Positions 44,767-53,826 are shown, counted from the first letter of the stretch. The stretch is 64,000 nt of DNA from Treponema sp. (GCA_016297805.1 JAEDFX010000001.1:11851-75850), one strand, 5' to 3'. Translations and numbers: made by a program. Notes: a model not told the origin generated them from the sequence alone.

Positions 44767-45528
44767 TTACAATTTAAACTTCAACTCGTCCACCGCTTTA
44801 GCACCAACTGGATCTGCATATACTCTGGAAACAGAAACATAATTGTTTTCCACAATAACGGCGTCGCTTGCAGAATCATAATTTCTAACTTTATTTCCAC
44901 CAATTGAGTAATGAGACAATTTACCGTCTTCTGTATCTTCAAGCTTTATCTTATCACCATAAGTTCGTACACAAAGTACATCTGTAAACTTTGCTCCCTT
45001 ATATTCATCAACTGAAGCACCATTTACATTAACAAAAATTCTCGGATATTCAGTACTAGAAAGAGATTTTAAAGTTTCGATATTTTTAGCAACAAAATCA
45101 GCTATGGCGTCGTACTTTATTCCATTTTTATCAACTTTTGACCAGTCTGGATCTACACTAACAGCAATAGCCGGTACACCATCCAGTACAGCCTGTCGGG
45201 CTGCTGCACATGTTCCAGAATAAATAATATCTGTACCAAGATTAGCCCCTGCATTAATCCCCGAAACAACAACATCTATTTTTTCATTAAAAAGACCACT
45301 TGTTACACCTATAAAAGCACAGTCGCCTGGAAAACCTGAACACGCCCATTGATTTTTCTTATATTCTTTCAGCTTTGTAGCACCAAACATTGTGAAATGA
45401 TGAGAAACTGCGGATCTGTTAGAATCTGGAGCTACTACAAAAACATTGTGTTCTCTTGAAAGTCTTTCAGCTAAAACCTGAATTCCTTTACATTCAATTC
45501 CATCATCATTAGCGAGCAGAATATTCAT
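44767..45528 (-). CDS. surE: 5'-nucleotidase SurE
   Basis: Metal-dependent nucleoside monophosphate phosphatase. The N-terminus MNILLANDDGIECKGIQ holds the paired aspartates at 8-9; VVAPDSNRSAVSHHFT supplies the next ligand set, followed by VVSGINAGANLGTDIIYSGT. Length 253 is typical. It follows the galactokinase-like gene by 30 bp and precedes two TPR genes. Confidence 0.93.
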   Translation of the reverse strand: MNILLANDDGIECKGIQVLAERLSREHNVFVVAPDSNRSAVSHHFTMFGATKLKEYKKNQWACSGFPGDCAFIGVTSGLFNEKIDVVVSGINAGANLGTDIIYSGTCAAARQAVLDGVPAIAVSVDPDWSKVDKNGIKYDAIADFVAKNIETLKSLSSTEYPRIFVNVNGASVDEYKGAKFTDVLCVRTYGDKIKLEDTEDGKLSHYSIGGNKVRNYDSASDAVIVENNYVSVSRVYADPVGAKAVDELKFKL

Positions 45529-45558
45529 TTTTCCCCCGAAACACCCTTTTATTATTTA

Positions 45559-46740
45559 TCAGTCTTTTAGTATAGAAACACCATCTGATGGAGTTACTTC
45601 ATAAACATCTGCATGGAATCCAAAAATCTTTTCAAATTCTGATATTTTAGCCATAAAGTTTTCCACATCACCAGGTCTCATAACAGCATACAGACAACGT
45701 CCAAAACCTTTTCCTGTAATACGTCCACATGTAACAGGATTTCTGATAAAGTCCAGATTAGGCTCCAGTTCCTTTACACGCTTCAAAATCCAGTCAATTT
45801 CAGGACATGATATATTATACATTTCCTGCATTGTTTCATGACTGTGATTCACAGCTCTGGCAAATTTAAAGAAGTCTCCTTTTGTAAGACCTTCGTAAGC
45901 ATCCATAAAATCATTATGTTCATAAATAATTGAAAGCAGTTTACGTCTTATTTCTTCACTTACAACAGAAAGACATTCATTAATATCTGTAACATCATCT
46001 ATGTAACGCCAGCCACCATAAACTGTACTCTTACGCTCACGCAAATCACCAAGCAAAAGTGCATGCTGAGGTTCATGAACAATTTCTCTATCCCATATAT
46101 CAATTCTTGGAACTTTTGTATCTACAAGAAATATTTTTCTGTCAGTAAACGGAAACGGAACATAATCCCATGTATTTTTTGTATGGTCGGTAACAAGAAG
46201 ATTGTCTTTTTTAGCAAACATTGTGGAAAAATTATCCGCAATATGATTTTCTGTATGTAAAAATCTGCGGTTTCCCCGTTCAATTACCTGAAGGAGCTCC
46301 ACATCTGAACAATTAAGATTCAAAAGATTTTTTACACCATAGGCAGCAGCAACTTTTACAGCCGTAGTAATTCCAAATCCAGCAGAAGGAAGAATTTCAC
46401 TATAAACGGTTATATTAAGACCTGTTAAATCAAAACCGCCTGAAGTAAAGCCATACAAAATAGCTTTTACGGCATTAGCCCATCTATCTTCCTTTTTGTA
46501 TTTTAAGGTTGTTATGCTGGATTTTTTTCGTTCGTTGATTTGATGAAAGTAAAACTTGAATGACTGATCGGTACGTTTAGAGATGGCTACATAGACAGGA
46601 ATATTAATTGCCATCGATAAAGTTTTGTCCTTAAAGAACCAGGAATGCTCCCCTATAAGATGAAATCGTCCCGGGGCTTTTGAAACAATTTCAGGCTTCT
46701 CTCCATATTCCAATTCGTGTGCGTCATTTACTGCTTTCAT
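45559..46740 (-). CDS. GHMP kinase, galactokinase-like with altered sugar site
   Basis: 393 residues. The galactokinase signature region reads SKAPGRFHLIGEHSWFF (usual form PGRVNLIGEHTDYN), so the Asp that contacts the galactose hydroxyls is replaced by Trp. The phosphate-loop motif is SAGFGITTAVKVAAAYG instead of GLSSSAS, and the late glycine motif is GRITGKGFGRCLYAV instead of GARMTGGGFGG. A likely catalytic Asp remains in HIADNFSTMF. The fold is convincing, but galactose specificity is doubtful. A GGGAGGG site precedes the ATG. It heads the surE-TPR-NHL run and is divergent from lnt. Confidence 0.75.
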   Translation of the reverse strand: MKAVNDAHELEYGEKPEIVSKAPGRFHLIGEHSWFFKDKTLSMAINIPVYVAISKRTDQSFKFYFHQINERKKSSITTLKYKKEDRWANAVKAILYGFTSGGFDLTGLNITVYSEILPSAGFGITTAVKVAAAYGVKNLLNLNCSDVELLQVIERGNRRFLHTENHIADNFSTMFAKKDNLLVTDHTKNTWDYVPFPFTDRKIFLVDTKVPRIDIWDREIVHEPQHALLLGDLRERKSTVYGGWRYIDDVTDINECLSVVSEEIRRKLLSIIYEHNDFMDAYEGLTKGDFFKFARAVNHSHETMQEMYNISCPEIDWILKRVKELEPNLDFIRNPVTCGRITGKGFGRCLYAVMRPGDVENFMAKISEFEKIFGFHADVYEVTPSDGVSILKD

Positions 46741-46772
46741 AAATTGGTCTCCCTCCCTTACCTTTTTTTACC

Positions 46773-46802
46773 TTGAACTTTTTCAATATATATAGTTAAA
46801 AT
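46773..46802 (+). promoter_or_regulatory. promoter of lnt
   Basis: TTGAAC (46773-46778), 18-base spacer, TAAAAT (46797-46802), then ATG at 46812 with no Shine-Dalgarno. The predicted start of transcription falls within about three bases of the ATG. Confidence 0.5.
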
Positions 46803-46811
46803 AATAATATA

Positions 46812-48605
46812 ATGGAATTGATTTTACAAGTTTTTTATTCAGTTTTTTCAGGCAGCCTTTTAGCAGCAGCAATTCCTAACGAACTGTATCTGTTCGGGTG
46901 TCCCTTATTAACATTAATTGCATTTATTCCCTACTATCTCATTTTTAACTCTATAAAAAATTATAGACAGGCTTTTTTATGTGGTTTCTTCCAGGCCATA
47001 ACAACTCATTTAATTTCCAGTTTCTGGCTGGCATATTTTAAGGATTTTGCAATTCTTACACTGGGAGCTTCTGCCTTCGGAACTGGTATGATTGGTGGTT
47101 TTCTTGCTCTTTTCATCTATCTGCCTTTTTCTTCATCAAAAAAACATAACAGATTAAATCAATATACATTGAATCAAAATTTCTTTGACTCTGTAAGCTT
47201 CAGAATTTTATACTTTGCGGCTTTATATACAATTTATGAATGGGTTAAATCCTGTGGATTTTTAGGTTATCCATGGGGTACAGTATCCTCAGCAATATAC
47301 AAGTGGCCTTTATTGATGCAGCTTTCCTCAATAACTGGTACCTATGGAATCACCTTTGTACTGGTACTATTAAATGCTTTTTTTGCAGAAATTTTGCTGT
47401 ATTATAAAGAATCTGAAGAAAAGTCCAGCAATTCACTTTTCTCCCTTAAACAAACTGGCTGTTTATGTATCGTTCTATTTGCCTGTATCCTTGTTCATGG
47501 GCTGTTCCAATACACAATTCCAAGAAAACCTGTTAAACAGCTGAATACTCTGATTGTGCAGCAAAACAGTGATCCATGGAAAGAAAAAACCGATACAGAT
47601 TCCATTTTGACTTCTGAAAAGCTTACTGATGAGATTCTTTATTCAATTAAAGAGGATGAAGAACCAGTTAATCTTGTTGTATGGAGCGAAGGATGTCTTA
47701 AACATGTTTTTCCAGGTGCAGAAAACTACTACAACTATCACCCGGAAGAACGTCCTTTATTAAAATATATAAATGAAAAAAATGTACCATTTATAATTGG
47801 TGGTGCTTTTCTTAAAGACAGAGCTCAGAAAAAATATTTTAATGCTGCTCTTCTTTTTGATAAAAATGGAAAATTCCGAGGCTGCTACGGAAAAAATCAT
47901 CTTGTTCCCTTTGCAGAAGCCTTGCCTTTCATAGAATATCCGTCAGTAAAGGCTATAATGCAGAAAATTATTGGAATTTCTGCTGGCTGGACACCTGGAG
48001 ATCAGTATGTGTATTTTGATGTTCCATGCCGTATTACTTCTGACTACAAACTGCCGGCGGTAAAAAATATTGATTTAACAAAAACCTATGACCAGCAGAA
48101 GCGTGAAGAAGAACAGCCGGTTACAGTAAGACTTTCTACACCAATCTGTTTTGATGATGCTTTTACTGATATTATGCGTCCTATGTTCCTTAACGGAGCT
48201 GAACTATTTGTTAATATAACTGATGACTCCTGGTCTCTAAAAGAATCCAGTGAAATCCAGCATTTTGTAATTGCATCCTACAGATCTATTGAATACAGAA
48301 CAACAATGATACGTTCTACCAACGCAGGTTATTCTGTAGTCATAACACCTAACGGAAAAGTAATATCAGATTTACCTCTATTTCAGGCTACTTCTGCCGC
48401 ATTTGATGTTCCAGTGTATAAAAGAGTTATGACAACCTATGCCCGCTTCGGTAACTGGCTGCCATATTCGCTAATCATTCTGTTTGTGATTTATTCAGTT
48501 TATTCTTACATGATTTTTACAGAATCAGATTACATACCTTCTGAACGTAAAATGAAATCAAAGAAAAAAAAGAAGTCAAAACTACATAAAAAAAACGAAA
48601 AATAG
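46812..48605 (+). CDS. lnt: apolipoprotein N-acyltransferase
   Basis: Adds the third acyl chain to the N-terminal cysteine of lipoproteins at the inner membrane. About seven N-terminal membrane helices (to residue 235) precede a nitrilase-type domain. Its triad is Glu in VVWSEGC (near 295), Lys in YGKNHLVPF (near 359) and Cys in STPICFDDAF (near 448). A final helix (about 553-572) is followed by a very basic tail (KMKSKKKKKSKLHKKNEK). At 597 residues it is longer than E. coli Lnt, partly from that tail. Several lipoproteins in this window are its likely substrates. Confidence 0.92.
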   Translation: MELILQVFYSVFSGSLLAAAIPNELYLFGCPLLTLIAFIPYYLIFNSIKNYRQAFLCGFFQAITTHLISSFWLAYFKDFAILTLGASAFGTGMIGGFLALFIYLPFSSSKKHNRLNQYTLNQNFFDSVSFRILYFAALYTIYEWVKSCGFLGYPWGTVSSAIYKWPLLMQLSSITGTYGITFVLVLLNAFFAEILLYYKESEEKSSNSLFSLKQTGCLCIVLFACILVHGLFQYTIPRKPVKQLNTLIVQQNSDPWKEKTDTDSILTSEKLTDEILYSIKEDEEPVNLVVWSEGCLKHVFPGAENYYNYHPEERPLLKYINEKNVPFIIGGAFLKDRAQKKYFNAALLFDKNGKFRGCYGKNHLVPFAEALPFIEYPSVKAIMQKIIGISAGWTPGDQYVYFDVPCRITSDYKLPAVKNIDLTKTYDQQKREEEQPVTVRLSTPICFDDAFTDIMRPMFLNGAELFVNITDDSWSLKESSEIQHFVIASYRSIEYRTTMIRSTNAGYSVVITPNGKVISDLPLFQATSAAFDVPVYKRVMTTYARFGNWLPYSLIILFVIYSVYSYMIFTESDYIPSERKMKSKKKKKSKLHKKNEK

Positions 48606-48681
48606 TCAATATAAATTTTACAAATTCATTTCCAATGCATAAAACTTTTTTTTGTCAAGAAAAATAGTTTAAAAAAAAACT

Positions 48682-48700
48682 GGAATTTTCTCGAAATTCC
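48682..48700. promoter_or_regulatory. perfect inverted repeat upstream of nrdR
   Basis: GGAATTT (48682-48688), five bases TCTCG, then AAATTCC (48694-48700). It ends eight bases before the putative NrdR box. Its size and place suit a repressor or activator operator for the nrd operon, but I do not recognise the regulator. Confidence 0.45.
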
Positions 48701-48707
48701 CTTGTCG

Positions 48708-48723
48708 TTGCCATATATAGTGT
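48708..48723 (+). promoter_or_regulatory. putative NrdR box at the nrd operon promoter
   Basis: TTGCCATATATAGTGT agrees at 12 of 16 positions with the palindromic NrdR box ACACTATATATAGTGT, with the right half perfect. It falls between a -35-like TTGTCG (48702-48707) and a -10-like TATATG (48724-48729), so bound NrdR would block RNA polymerase. I could not see the second box usually found about 31 bp away. Confidence 0.5.
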
Positions 48724-48778
48724 TATATGATTATTTTATCAGGTAAAAATACGCTAGAAACACAGGGGTTGAGGGAAA

Positions 48779-49249
48779 ATGCGTTGTCCATATTGTGGTA
48801 ACTTAGATGATAAGGTTCTTGAATCAAGAACGATTGTAAATGGTGAAAGTATTCGCCGTAGACGCGAATGTCTTGGTTGCGGATACCGTTTCACAAGCTA
48901 TGAACGTATCGACGAAAAACCATTTATGGTTGTGAAACGAGACCAGCGTCGCCAGCCTTTTGACAGAGCTAAACTGGAGAAAGGTATTGAACGAGCTTTA
49001 GAGAAACGCCCAATTTCCACTTCCCTTATTGAACAGATTTCCAACGACATTGAAGACCTTGCTGTAAAAAAAGGAAAAGAATCCAGAGAAATTTCAACCG
49101 CTGACTTAGGAGAATTAGTTCTGGAAAAACTTTATGAAATTGATAAAGTTGCTTACATACGTTTTGCCTCTGTTTACCGTCATTTTGAAAATTTAGATGA
49201 ATTTATTACTGAAGTTAAAAATATAGAAAAAAGGGGAATTAAAAAATGA
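48779..49249 (+). CDS. nrdR: transcriptional repressor NrdR
   Basis: ATP/dATP-sensing repressor of ribonucleotide reductase genes. The N-terminal zinc ribbon is MRCPYCGNLDDKVLESR ... CLGCGYRFTSYERI, and the ATP-cone domain follows (about 48-138; VVKRDQRRQPFDRAKLEKG). Length 156 is standard. It overlaps nrdD by 4 bp and a putative NrdR box lies upstream, suggesting autoregulation of the nrd operon. Confidence 0.96.
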   Translation: MRCPYCGNLDDKVLESRTIVNGESIRRRRECLGCGYRFTSYERIDEKPFMVVKRDQRRQPFDRAKLEKGIERALEKRPISTSLIEQISNDIEDLAVKKGKESREISTADLGELVLEKLYEIDKVAYIRFASVYRHFENLDEFITEVKNIEKRGIKK

Positions 49250-51351
49250 GTGATCAGTCTATTTTTCCTGAATGGAGAAGCTTTTTAGGTACAAGTTCGG
49301 ATAAAGAAACAAAAGGATTTTTAAAATCAGTAGTAAAACGTTCTGGCGAAATTGCAGATTATGACCGAACAAAAATTGAAATAGCAATTGGTAAAGCCAT
49401 AGATGCAGTCGAACATCAGAAGGATCCAGACAGAGCTGCAGCCCTTACAGACAAGGTTGAAGAAAAGCTTCGCTTACAGCTGGCGGGAAACAGAGCTCAT
49501 TCTATTCCAGCTATCGAAGAAATTCAGGATATTGTAGAAAATGTACTCATTGAATCAAAGGAAGTTGCAGTTGCAAAAGCATATATTTTATACCGTGCCC
49601 AGCATGAAGCAACCCGAGACACAAAAAAACTTATGCTTGATATCAACAAAACTATGGATGGATATCTGGCACAGAGCGACTGGCGTGTAAATGAAAATGC
49701 CAATGTGAATTTCTCCTTAGGTGGATTGATTCTTCACAATTCTGGAACAATTACTGCAAATTACTGGCTTAACAATATATATTCAAAGGAAGTTGCAGAG
49801 GCTCATAAAACTGCAGCGTTCCATATTCATGACCTTTCTATGTTCTCCGGCTACTGTGCAGGCTGGTCCTTGCGGCAGCTTATTCAGGAAGGACTTGGTG
49901 GCGTACCAGACAAAATCACTTCTACACCAGCAACCCATCTTTCTACACTTGTAAACCAGATTGTAAACTTTTTGGGAATCATGCAAAACGAATGGGCAGG
50001 AGCTCAGGCATTCAGTTCTTTTGACACATATCTTGCACCATTTGTACGTACAGATAAGCTTACAGAAAAACAGGTTCGCCAGTGCATTCAGAGTTACATT
50101 TACGGTGTTAATACTCCAAGCCGCTGGGGATCACAGGCTCCTTTTACAAATATTACAATGGATCTTGTTTGCCCTGATGACCTTAAAAATAAAAAAGCAA
50201 TCGTAGGCGGTAAAGAACAGGATTTTACTTATGGTGACTGTCAGAAAGAAATGGACATCATCAATAAAGTCTTTATTGAACTTATGATTGAAGGTGATGC
50301 AGAAGGACGTGGTTTTGCTTACCCTATTCCAACTTATAATATTACCCGAGATTTTGACTGGAATTCAGATATTGCAAAACTTCTTTTTACAATGACAGCC
50401 CAGTACGGTACACCAAATTTCCAGAACTTTGTTAATTCTGATTTGAATCCTAACGATGTTCGCTCTATGTGCTGCCGACTTCAGCTTGATAAACGTGAAC
50501 TTCGCCGTCGTGGTGGAGGACTTTTTGGTGCTGATGAATTTACAGGCTCAATTGGTGTTGTAACAATCAACCTGCCACAGATTGGTTATCTTGCATCTGA
50601 CGAAACAGAATTTTATAAACGACTTGATTATCTTATGGATCTGGCAAAAGAGAGTCTCTGTGTAAAACGTAAGGTTATTCAGAAGCTTTATGATGGTGGA
50701 TTATTCCCATATACGCGCCGTTACCTGAAAACTCTTGTAAATCATTTCAACACAATTGGTTTATGCGGTATGAATGAATGCTGTCTGAACTTTCTTGGAG
50801 TAGACATTACAACTACAAAAGGAAAAGCATTTGCAGAACAGGTTCTTCAGCACATGCGTGAACGAATGCAGGATTATCAGGAAGAAACAGGGGATTTGTT
50901 TAATCTGGAAGCAACTCCTGCAGAATCTACATCATATCGTCTTGCACGTCATGATAAGGAACAGTTCCCGGACATCATCACAAGTGGTGACAAGGAACCT
51001 TTCTATACTAACTCTTCACAGCTTCCTGTTGATTACACAGCAGATGTTTTTGAAGCCTTGGACATGCAGGAATCCTTACAGACAAAGTACACAGGTGGAA
51101 CAATGTTCCATGTTTATATGGGTGAAGCAATTAAAGACTGGAAAGCTTGTGCAGAACTGGTAAAAACTATTTCTCATAAGTATAGAATTCCATTCTTTAC
51201 AATTTCACCAACCTATTCTGTCTGCCCAATTCACGGATATCTAACTGGCCAGCAGTTTGAATGCCCAAAATGTAAAGCAGAAAAAGAAAAGGCTCTAAAA
51301 GAAAAATTGAAAGCTCTTGAAGCTGAAAAAGAAGAATTGTTAAGAACGTAA
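49246..51351 (+). CDS. nrdD: anaerobic ribonucleoside-triphosphate reductase, catalytic chain lacking the glycyl radical segment
   Basis: Class III reductase making dNTPs without oxygen. An N-terminal ATP cone (about 24-115; VVKRSGEIADYDRTKIEIAI) is followed by the ten-stranded barrel with HNSGTITANYW, Cys in SGYCAGWSLRQL (near 204), NTPSRWGSQAPFTN and GMNECCLNF. The C-terminus has the zinc ligands CPIHG and ECPKC (near 659-675) but then runs into a charged helix (KALKEKLKALEAEKEELL) and stops at 701. The glycine-radical loop (normally RxxGY near the end) is absent here; it is on the next gene. The stop is followed by a strong ribosome-binding site. Confidence 0.93.
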   Translation: MSDQSIFPEWRSFLGTSSDKETKGFLKSVVKRSGEIADYDRTKIEIAIGKAIDAVEHQKDPDRAAALTDKVEEKLRLQLAGNRAHSIPAIEEIQDIVENVLIESKEVAVAKAYILYRAQHEATRDTKKLMLDINKTMDGYLAQSDWRVNENANVNFSLGGLILHNSGTITANYWLNNIYSKEVAEAHKTAAFHIHDLSMFSGYCAGWSLRQLIQEGLGGVPDKITSTPATHLSTLVNQIVNFLGIMQNEWAGAQAFSSFDTYLAPFVRTDKLTEKQVRQCIQSYIYGVNTPSRWGSQAPFTNITMDLVCPDDLKNKKAIVGGKEQDFTYGDCQKEMDIINKVFIELMIEGDAEGRGFAYPIPTYNITRDFDWNSDIAKLLFTMTAQYGTPNFQNFVNSDLNPNDVRSMCCRLQLDKRELRRRGGGLFGADEFTGSIGVVTINLPQIGYLASDETEFYKRLDYLMDLAKESLCVKRKVIQKLYDGGLFPYTRRYLKTLVNHFNTIGLCGMNECCLNFLGVDITTTKGKAFAEQVLQHMRERMQDYQEETGDLFNLEATPAESTSYRLARHDKEQFPDIITSGDKEPFYTNSSQLPVDYTADVFEALDMQESLQTKYTGGTMFHVYMGEAIKDWKACAELVKTISHKYRIPFFTISPTYSVCPIHGYLTGQQFECPKCKAEKEKALKEKLKALEAEKEELLRT

Positions 51352-51371
51352 AAGGGAGGATATAAAAAAAA

Positions 51372-51911
51372 ATGAAAAAAAGAACACTTGCACAAATTGA
51401 ACAGGAAATTGCAGAAACAAAGGCTGCATTGGCAGATGTACACGGAACAGAAACAGAAGTTTATGCCCGTATCGTCGGATATTATCGTGCTGTAAAACAC
51501 TGGAATAATGGCAAAAGAGATGAATTCAACCTCCGAAAAATGTTTACTCTTGAAGACAGCCATCTAAATGAAAGAGCATCTGAAGTTTCTGCAAAAACAG
51601 CTTCTAAAAATACCGCTAAAGCAGAAAAATCATCACAGCCAGTGTTAGATACAGGAATTGCAACATATGAACTTTACACTCGCAAAACTTGTCCAAACTG
51701 TCCTCCTGTAAAGGAATTTATGGCAAATGTAGAAGTACCTGGACGTAATATTGATGTAGATACAGAAGAAGGTCTTGCAGAAGCTGCAAAAAATGGTGTT
51801 TTCGCATCTCCAACTGTAATCTGTTACAATAATGCTGGTGTAGAAACCGCACGCTGCCACAATGTAGATGAACTTGAAGCTGTCTTTAACAAAATTGCAG
51901 TTTTAGCATAA
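51372..51911 (+). CDS. separate glycyl radical segment of NrdD fused to a thioredoxin-like domain
   Basis: 179 residues. Residues 6-23 form a charged helix. Residues 26-60 read EVYARIVGYYRAVKHWNNGK and onward, exactly the C-terminal glycyl-radical region of class III reductases, with the radical glycine predicted at 36. After an Ala/Lys/Ser linker (66-92) comes a glutaredoxin/thioredoxin-like domain with CPNC at 107-110 and cis-proline SPT at 136-138. AGGGAGGA precedes the ATG, so it is an independent gene, not a frameshift tail. Lying between nrdD and nrdG, it probably completes the reductase in trans and supplies its reducing thiols. I do not know this arrangement from described systems. 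Confidence 0.85.
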   Translation: MKKRTLAQIEQEIAETKAALADVHGTETEVYARIVGYYRAVKHWNNGKRDEFNLRKMFTLEDSHLNERASEVSAKTASKNTAKAEKSSQPVLDTGIATYELYTRKTCPNCPPVKEFMANVEVPGRNIDVDTEEGLAEAAKNGVFASPTVICYNNAGVETARCHNVDELEAVFNKIAVLA

Positions 51912-51917
51912 GGATAA

Positions 51918-52670
51918 ATGGAAAATCTTTCATTAAATGTTCCTGCTGGAGTTCTTGTAAAAGCTACATGCGTAGATTTTCCAGGACTCGTAGCAGGCTC
52001 TTTTTTTCTTAAAGGATGCAATCTTCGCTGCCCATATTGTTACAATATTAATCTTGTAACCCCTTCAGAAAAGACAGATCTTGAATTGGATTCTATTCAG
52101 GATTTATTCAATCATTTGGAAAAACGTCAGGGCATTCTTACCGGACTTGTAATAAGTGGTGGAGAACCATTATTAAATCCTTACACTCCTCTTATTATAA
52201 AAAAAGCAAAATCTCTGGGATACAAAATCAAACTGGACACTAACGGAACTTTACCTGCAGAATTAAGCTATTTTCTAGAAGCTCCTGAAATACGTCCAGA
52301 TTTTCTTGCCATTGATATAAAAACAACACCAGAAAAATATGCAAAACTCATCTGCAACAAACAGTCTAAATTTTATGGGAATATCCAATATTTCGAAAAA
52401 GTGATTTCTGAAAGCTGCAGAATTGCTGAATCTATTCCTGCAGATAAAAGGGAATTCAGAACTGTGCTGGTACCTTCTCTTGTTTCATTAAAAGAAATTC
52501 AGATTATTGCAAAATTTCTACCAAAGGATGCCAGCTGGCAGTTCGCGCAGTTTCAGAATGAAAATTGTCTAAACCCAGAATACAAAACAATCAAACCATA
52601 TCTTGATTACGAAATTGAACAGATAATAACGGAAGCAAAAAAATTCATTCCTAACGCAAACTTAAGGTAG
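51918..52670 (+). CDS. nrdG: anaerobic reductase activating enzyme (radical SAM)
   Basis: Radical-SAM enzyme that abstracts hydrogen from the reductase glycine to make the glycyl radical. The cluster motif is CNLRCPYC (CX3CX2C) near residue 34, followed by VISGGEPLLNP and KLDTNGT. At 250 residues it is longer than E. coli NrdG (154) and of the NrdG2/PflA-like size that often accompanies thioredoxin-type class III reductases. It starts 6 bp after the glycyl-radical/redoxin gene with an AAGGAT site. Its target glycine must lie on that small protein. Confidence 0.92.
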   Translation: MENLSLNVPAGVLVKATCVDFPGLVAGSFFLKGCNLRCPYCYNINLVTPSEKTDLELDSIQDLFNHLEKRQGILTGLVISGGEPLLNPYTPLIIKKAKSLGYKIKLDTNGTLPAELSYFLEAPEIRPDFLAIDIKTTPEKYAKLICNKQSKFYGNIQYFEKVISESCRIAESIPADKREFRTVLVPSLVSLKEIQIIAKFLPKDASWQFAQFQNENCLNPEYKTIKPYLDYEIEQIITEAKKFIPNANLR

Positions 52671-52682
52671 GATTAATTAATT

Positions 52683-53669
52683 CTACATAATTCTGGCGAA
52701 TTCTTTTACAACTTGAGGAATCAATGTTTCTACCCTGCCATTACAACTCATACCGCTGGCATTTTTATGTCCGCCGCCTCCAAATTTTGCAGCAACTGCA
52801 GAAACATCAATTTTATCCTGAGAACGGAATCCACCAGTACAAGTAGTAGGAGTATCCTGTCTTAAGAAAACAGCCGCCTCTACACCTTTAGAAGAAAGCA
52901 GAAGCTGATACAAAGCATCTGAATCACGTCCCTCCATGCCAAAATTCTTTGTATCTTCCAAAGATTCATAAGTAATAACAAGACGACCATCCAGATAACG
53001 TTCAGCCTTATTCAATAAAATCCCTAACAATTTTCTAGTGGAATAAGGTTTGCCAGAATTAATATCAATATAAGTTGTACGAGGGTTAGCTCCATAAGCT
53101 ACCAATCTGGAAGCAGCCATAAAAACAGGTGCAGAATTATCTGTTAAAAATCTGAAAAATCCTGTATCTGTACATAATCCAAAAAATAAAATTTCAGCCA
53201 GTTCTTTTGACAAAGGACCTACCAGCATTTCATAAAAAATCTGAATTAAAAAAGCACATGCAGGAGCTTCAGCATTAATATAGCCTTTTGCATTTTCAAT
53301 AATTGAACCAGTTTTATGATGGTCAATAATAAAAGTATCCAGTCCCTTAAAATCACCATCAATCTCACCCAATCTGCTTAGTTCACAGCAATCACAAATA
53401 ATCAAGCCAGTTTCAGCTCTCTCTGAAGCATCCTGAAATTCCATTTCGTTAGAAAATTTATCCTGCCACTTGATTACTTCATTTCGCTTAAAAGGACCTG
53501 CCGAAAGCAATTGATAATTCTTTTTGTATGCATCAAGAATTGCAGCAATTCCCAGACATGAAGAAACACAGTCCCCGTCAGGCTCTTTATGACCTACAAT
53601 AAAAAAAAACTTATGCTGTTCAATAAAAGATTTTAATTCATCTGCATCCTGCTGTGTTATTTCTTTCAT
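52683..53669 (-). CDS. DHH-family phosphoesterase, NrnA-like
   Basis: Probably degrades short oligoribonucleotides (nanoRNase) and/or pAp. DHH motifs: VGHKEPDGDCVSS (residues 25-37, DxD), CDCCELSR, FIIDHHKTGS (DHH near 114), and the DHHA1 signature GGGGHKNASG near the end. Length 328 matches NrnA. If it acts on pGpG it would also finish c-di-GMP breakdown, which fits the c-di-GMP genes in this window; that is inference. It converges on nrdG with 12 bp between stops. Confidence 0.87.
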   Translation of the reverse strand: MKEITQQDADELKSFIEQHKFFFIVGHKEPDGDCVSSCLGIAAILDAYKKNYQLLSAGPFKRNEVIKWQDKFSNEMEFQDASERAETGLIICDCCELSRLGEIDGDFKGLDTFIIDHHKTGSIIENAKGYINAEAPACAFLIQIFYEMLVGPLSKELAEILFFGLCTDTGFFRFLTDNSAPVFMAASRLVAYGANPRTTYIDINSGKPYSTRKLLGILLNKAERYLDGRLVITYESLEDTKNFGMEGRDSDALYQLLLSSKGVEAAVFLRQDTPTTCTGGFRSQDKIDVSAVAAKFGGGGHKNASGMSCNGRVETLIPQVVKEFARIM

Positions 53670-53753
53670 AAAAAAATCCTGTTAATACGCAAGTCAAGAC
53701 ACCAATCTCTACAGGTCTTGATTTATTCTTTTTAAAGTTTAATACCTTTAAAT

Positions 53754-53783
53754 AAAAAAAGAGGACTGTTTCCAATCCTCTTT
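53754..53783 (-). terminator. intrinsic terminator
   Basis: On the minus strand AAAGAGGA (53783..53776), a ten-base loop, TCCTCTTT (53765..53758), with T's continuing to 53754. It follows the small secreted protein gene ending at 53827. Confidence 0.8.
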
Positions 53784-53826
53784 CATCTTAACAAATTCTT
53801 TACAAAAATTCTATGCAGTTATATTT

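Noticed and set aside
51351..51372. Frameshift or sequencing error dividing nrdD
   Set aside because: The second gene has a strong Shine-Dalgarno and ATG, plus an N-terminal helix not expected in the middle of NrdD; a simple indel would not create this. Kept only as a possible refutation.
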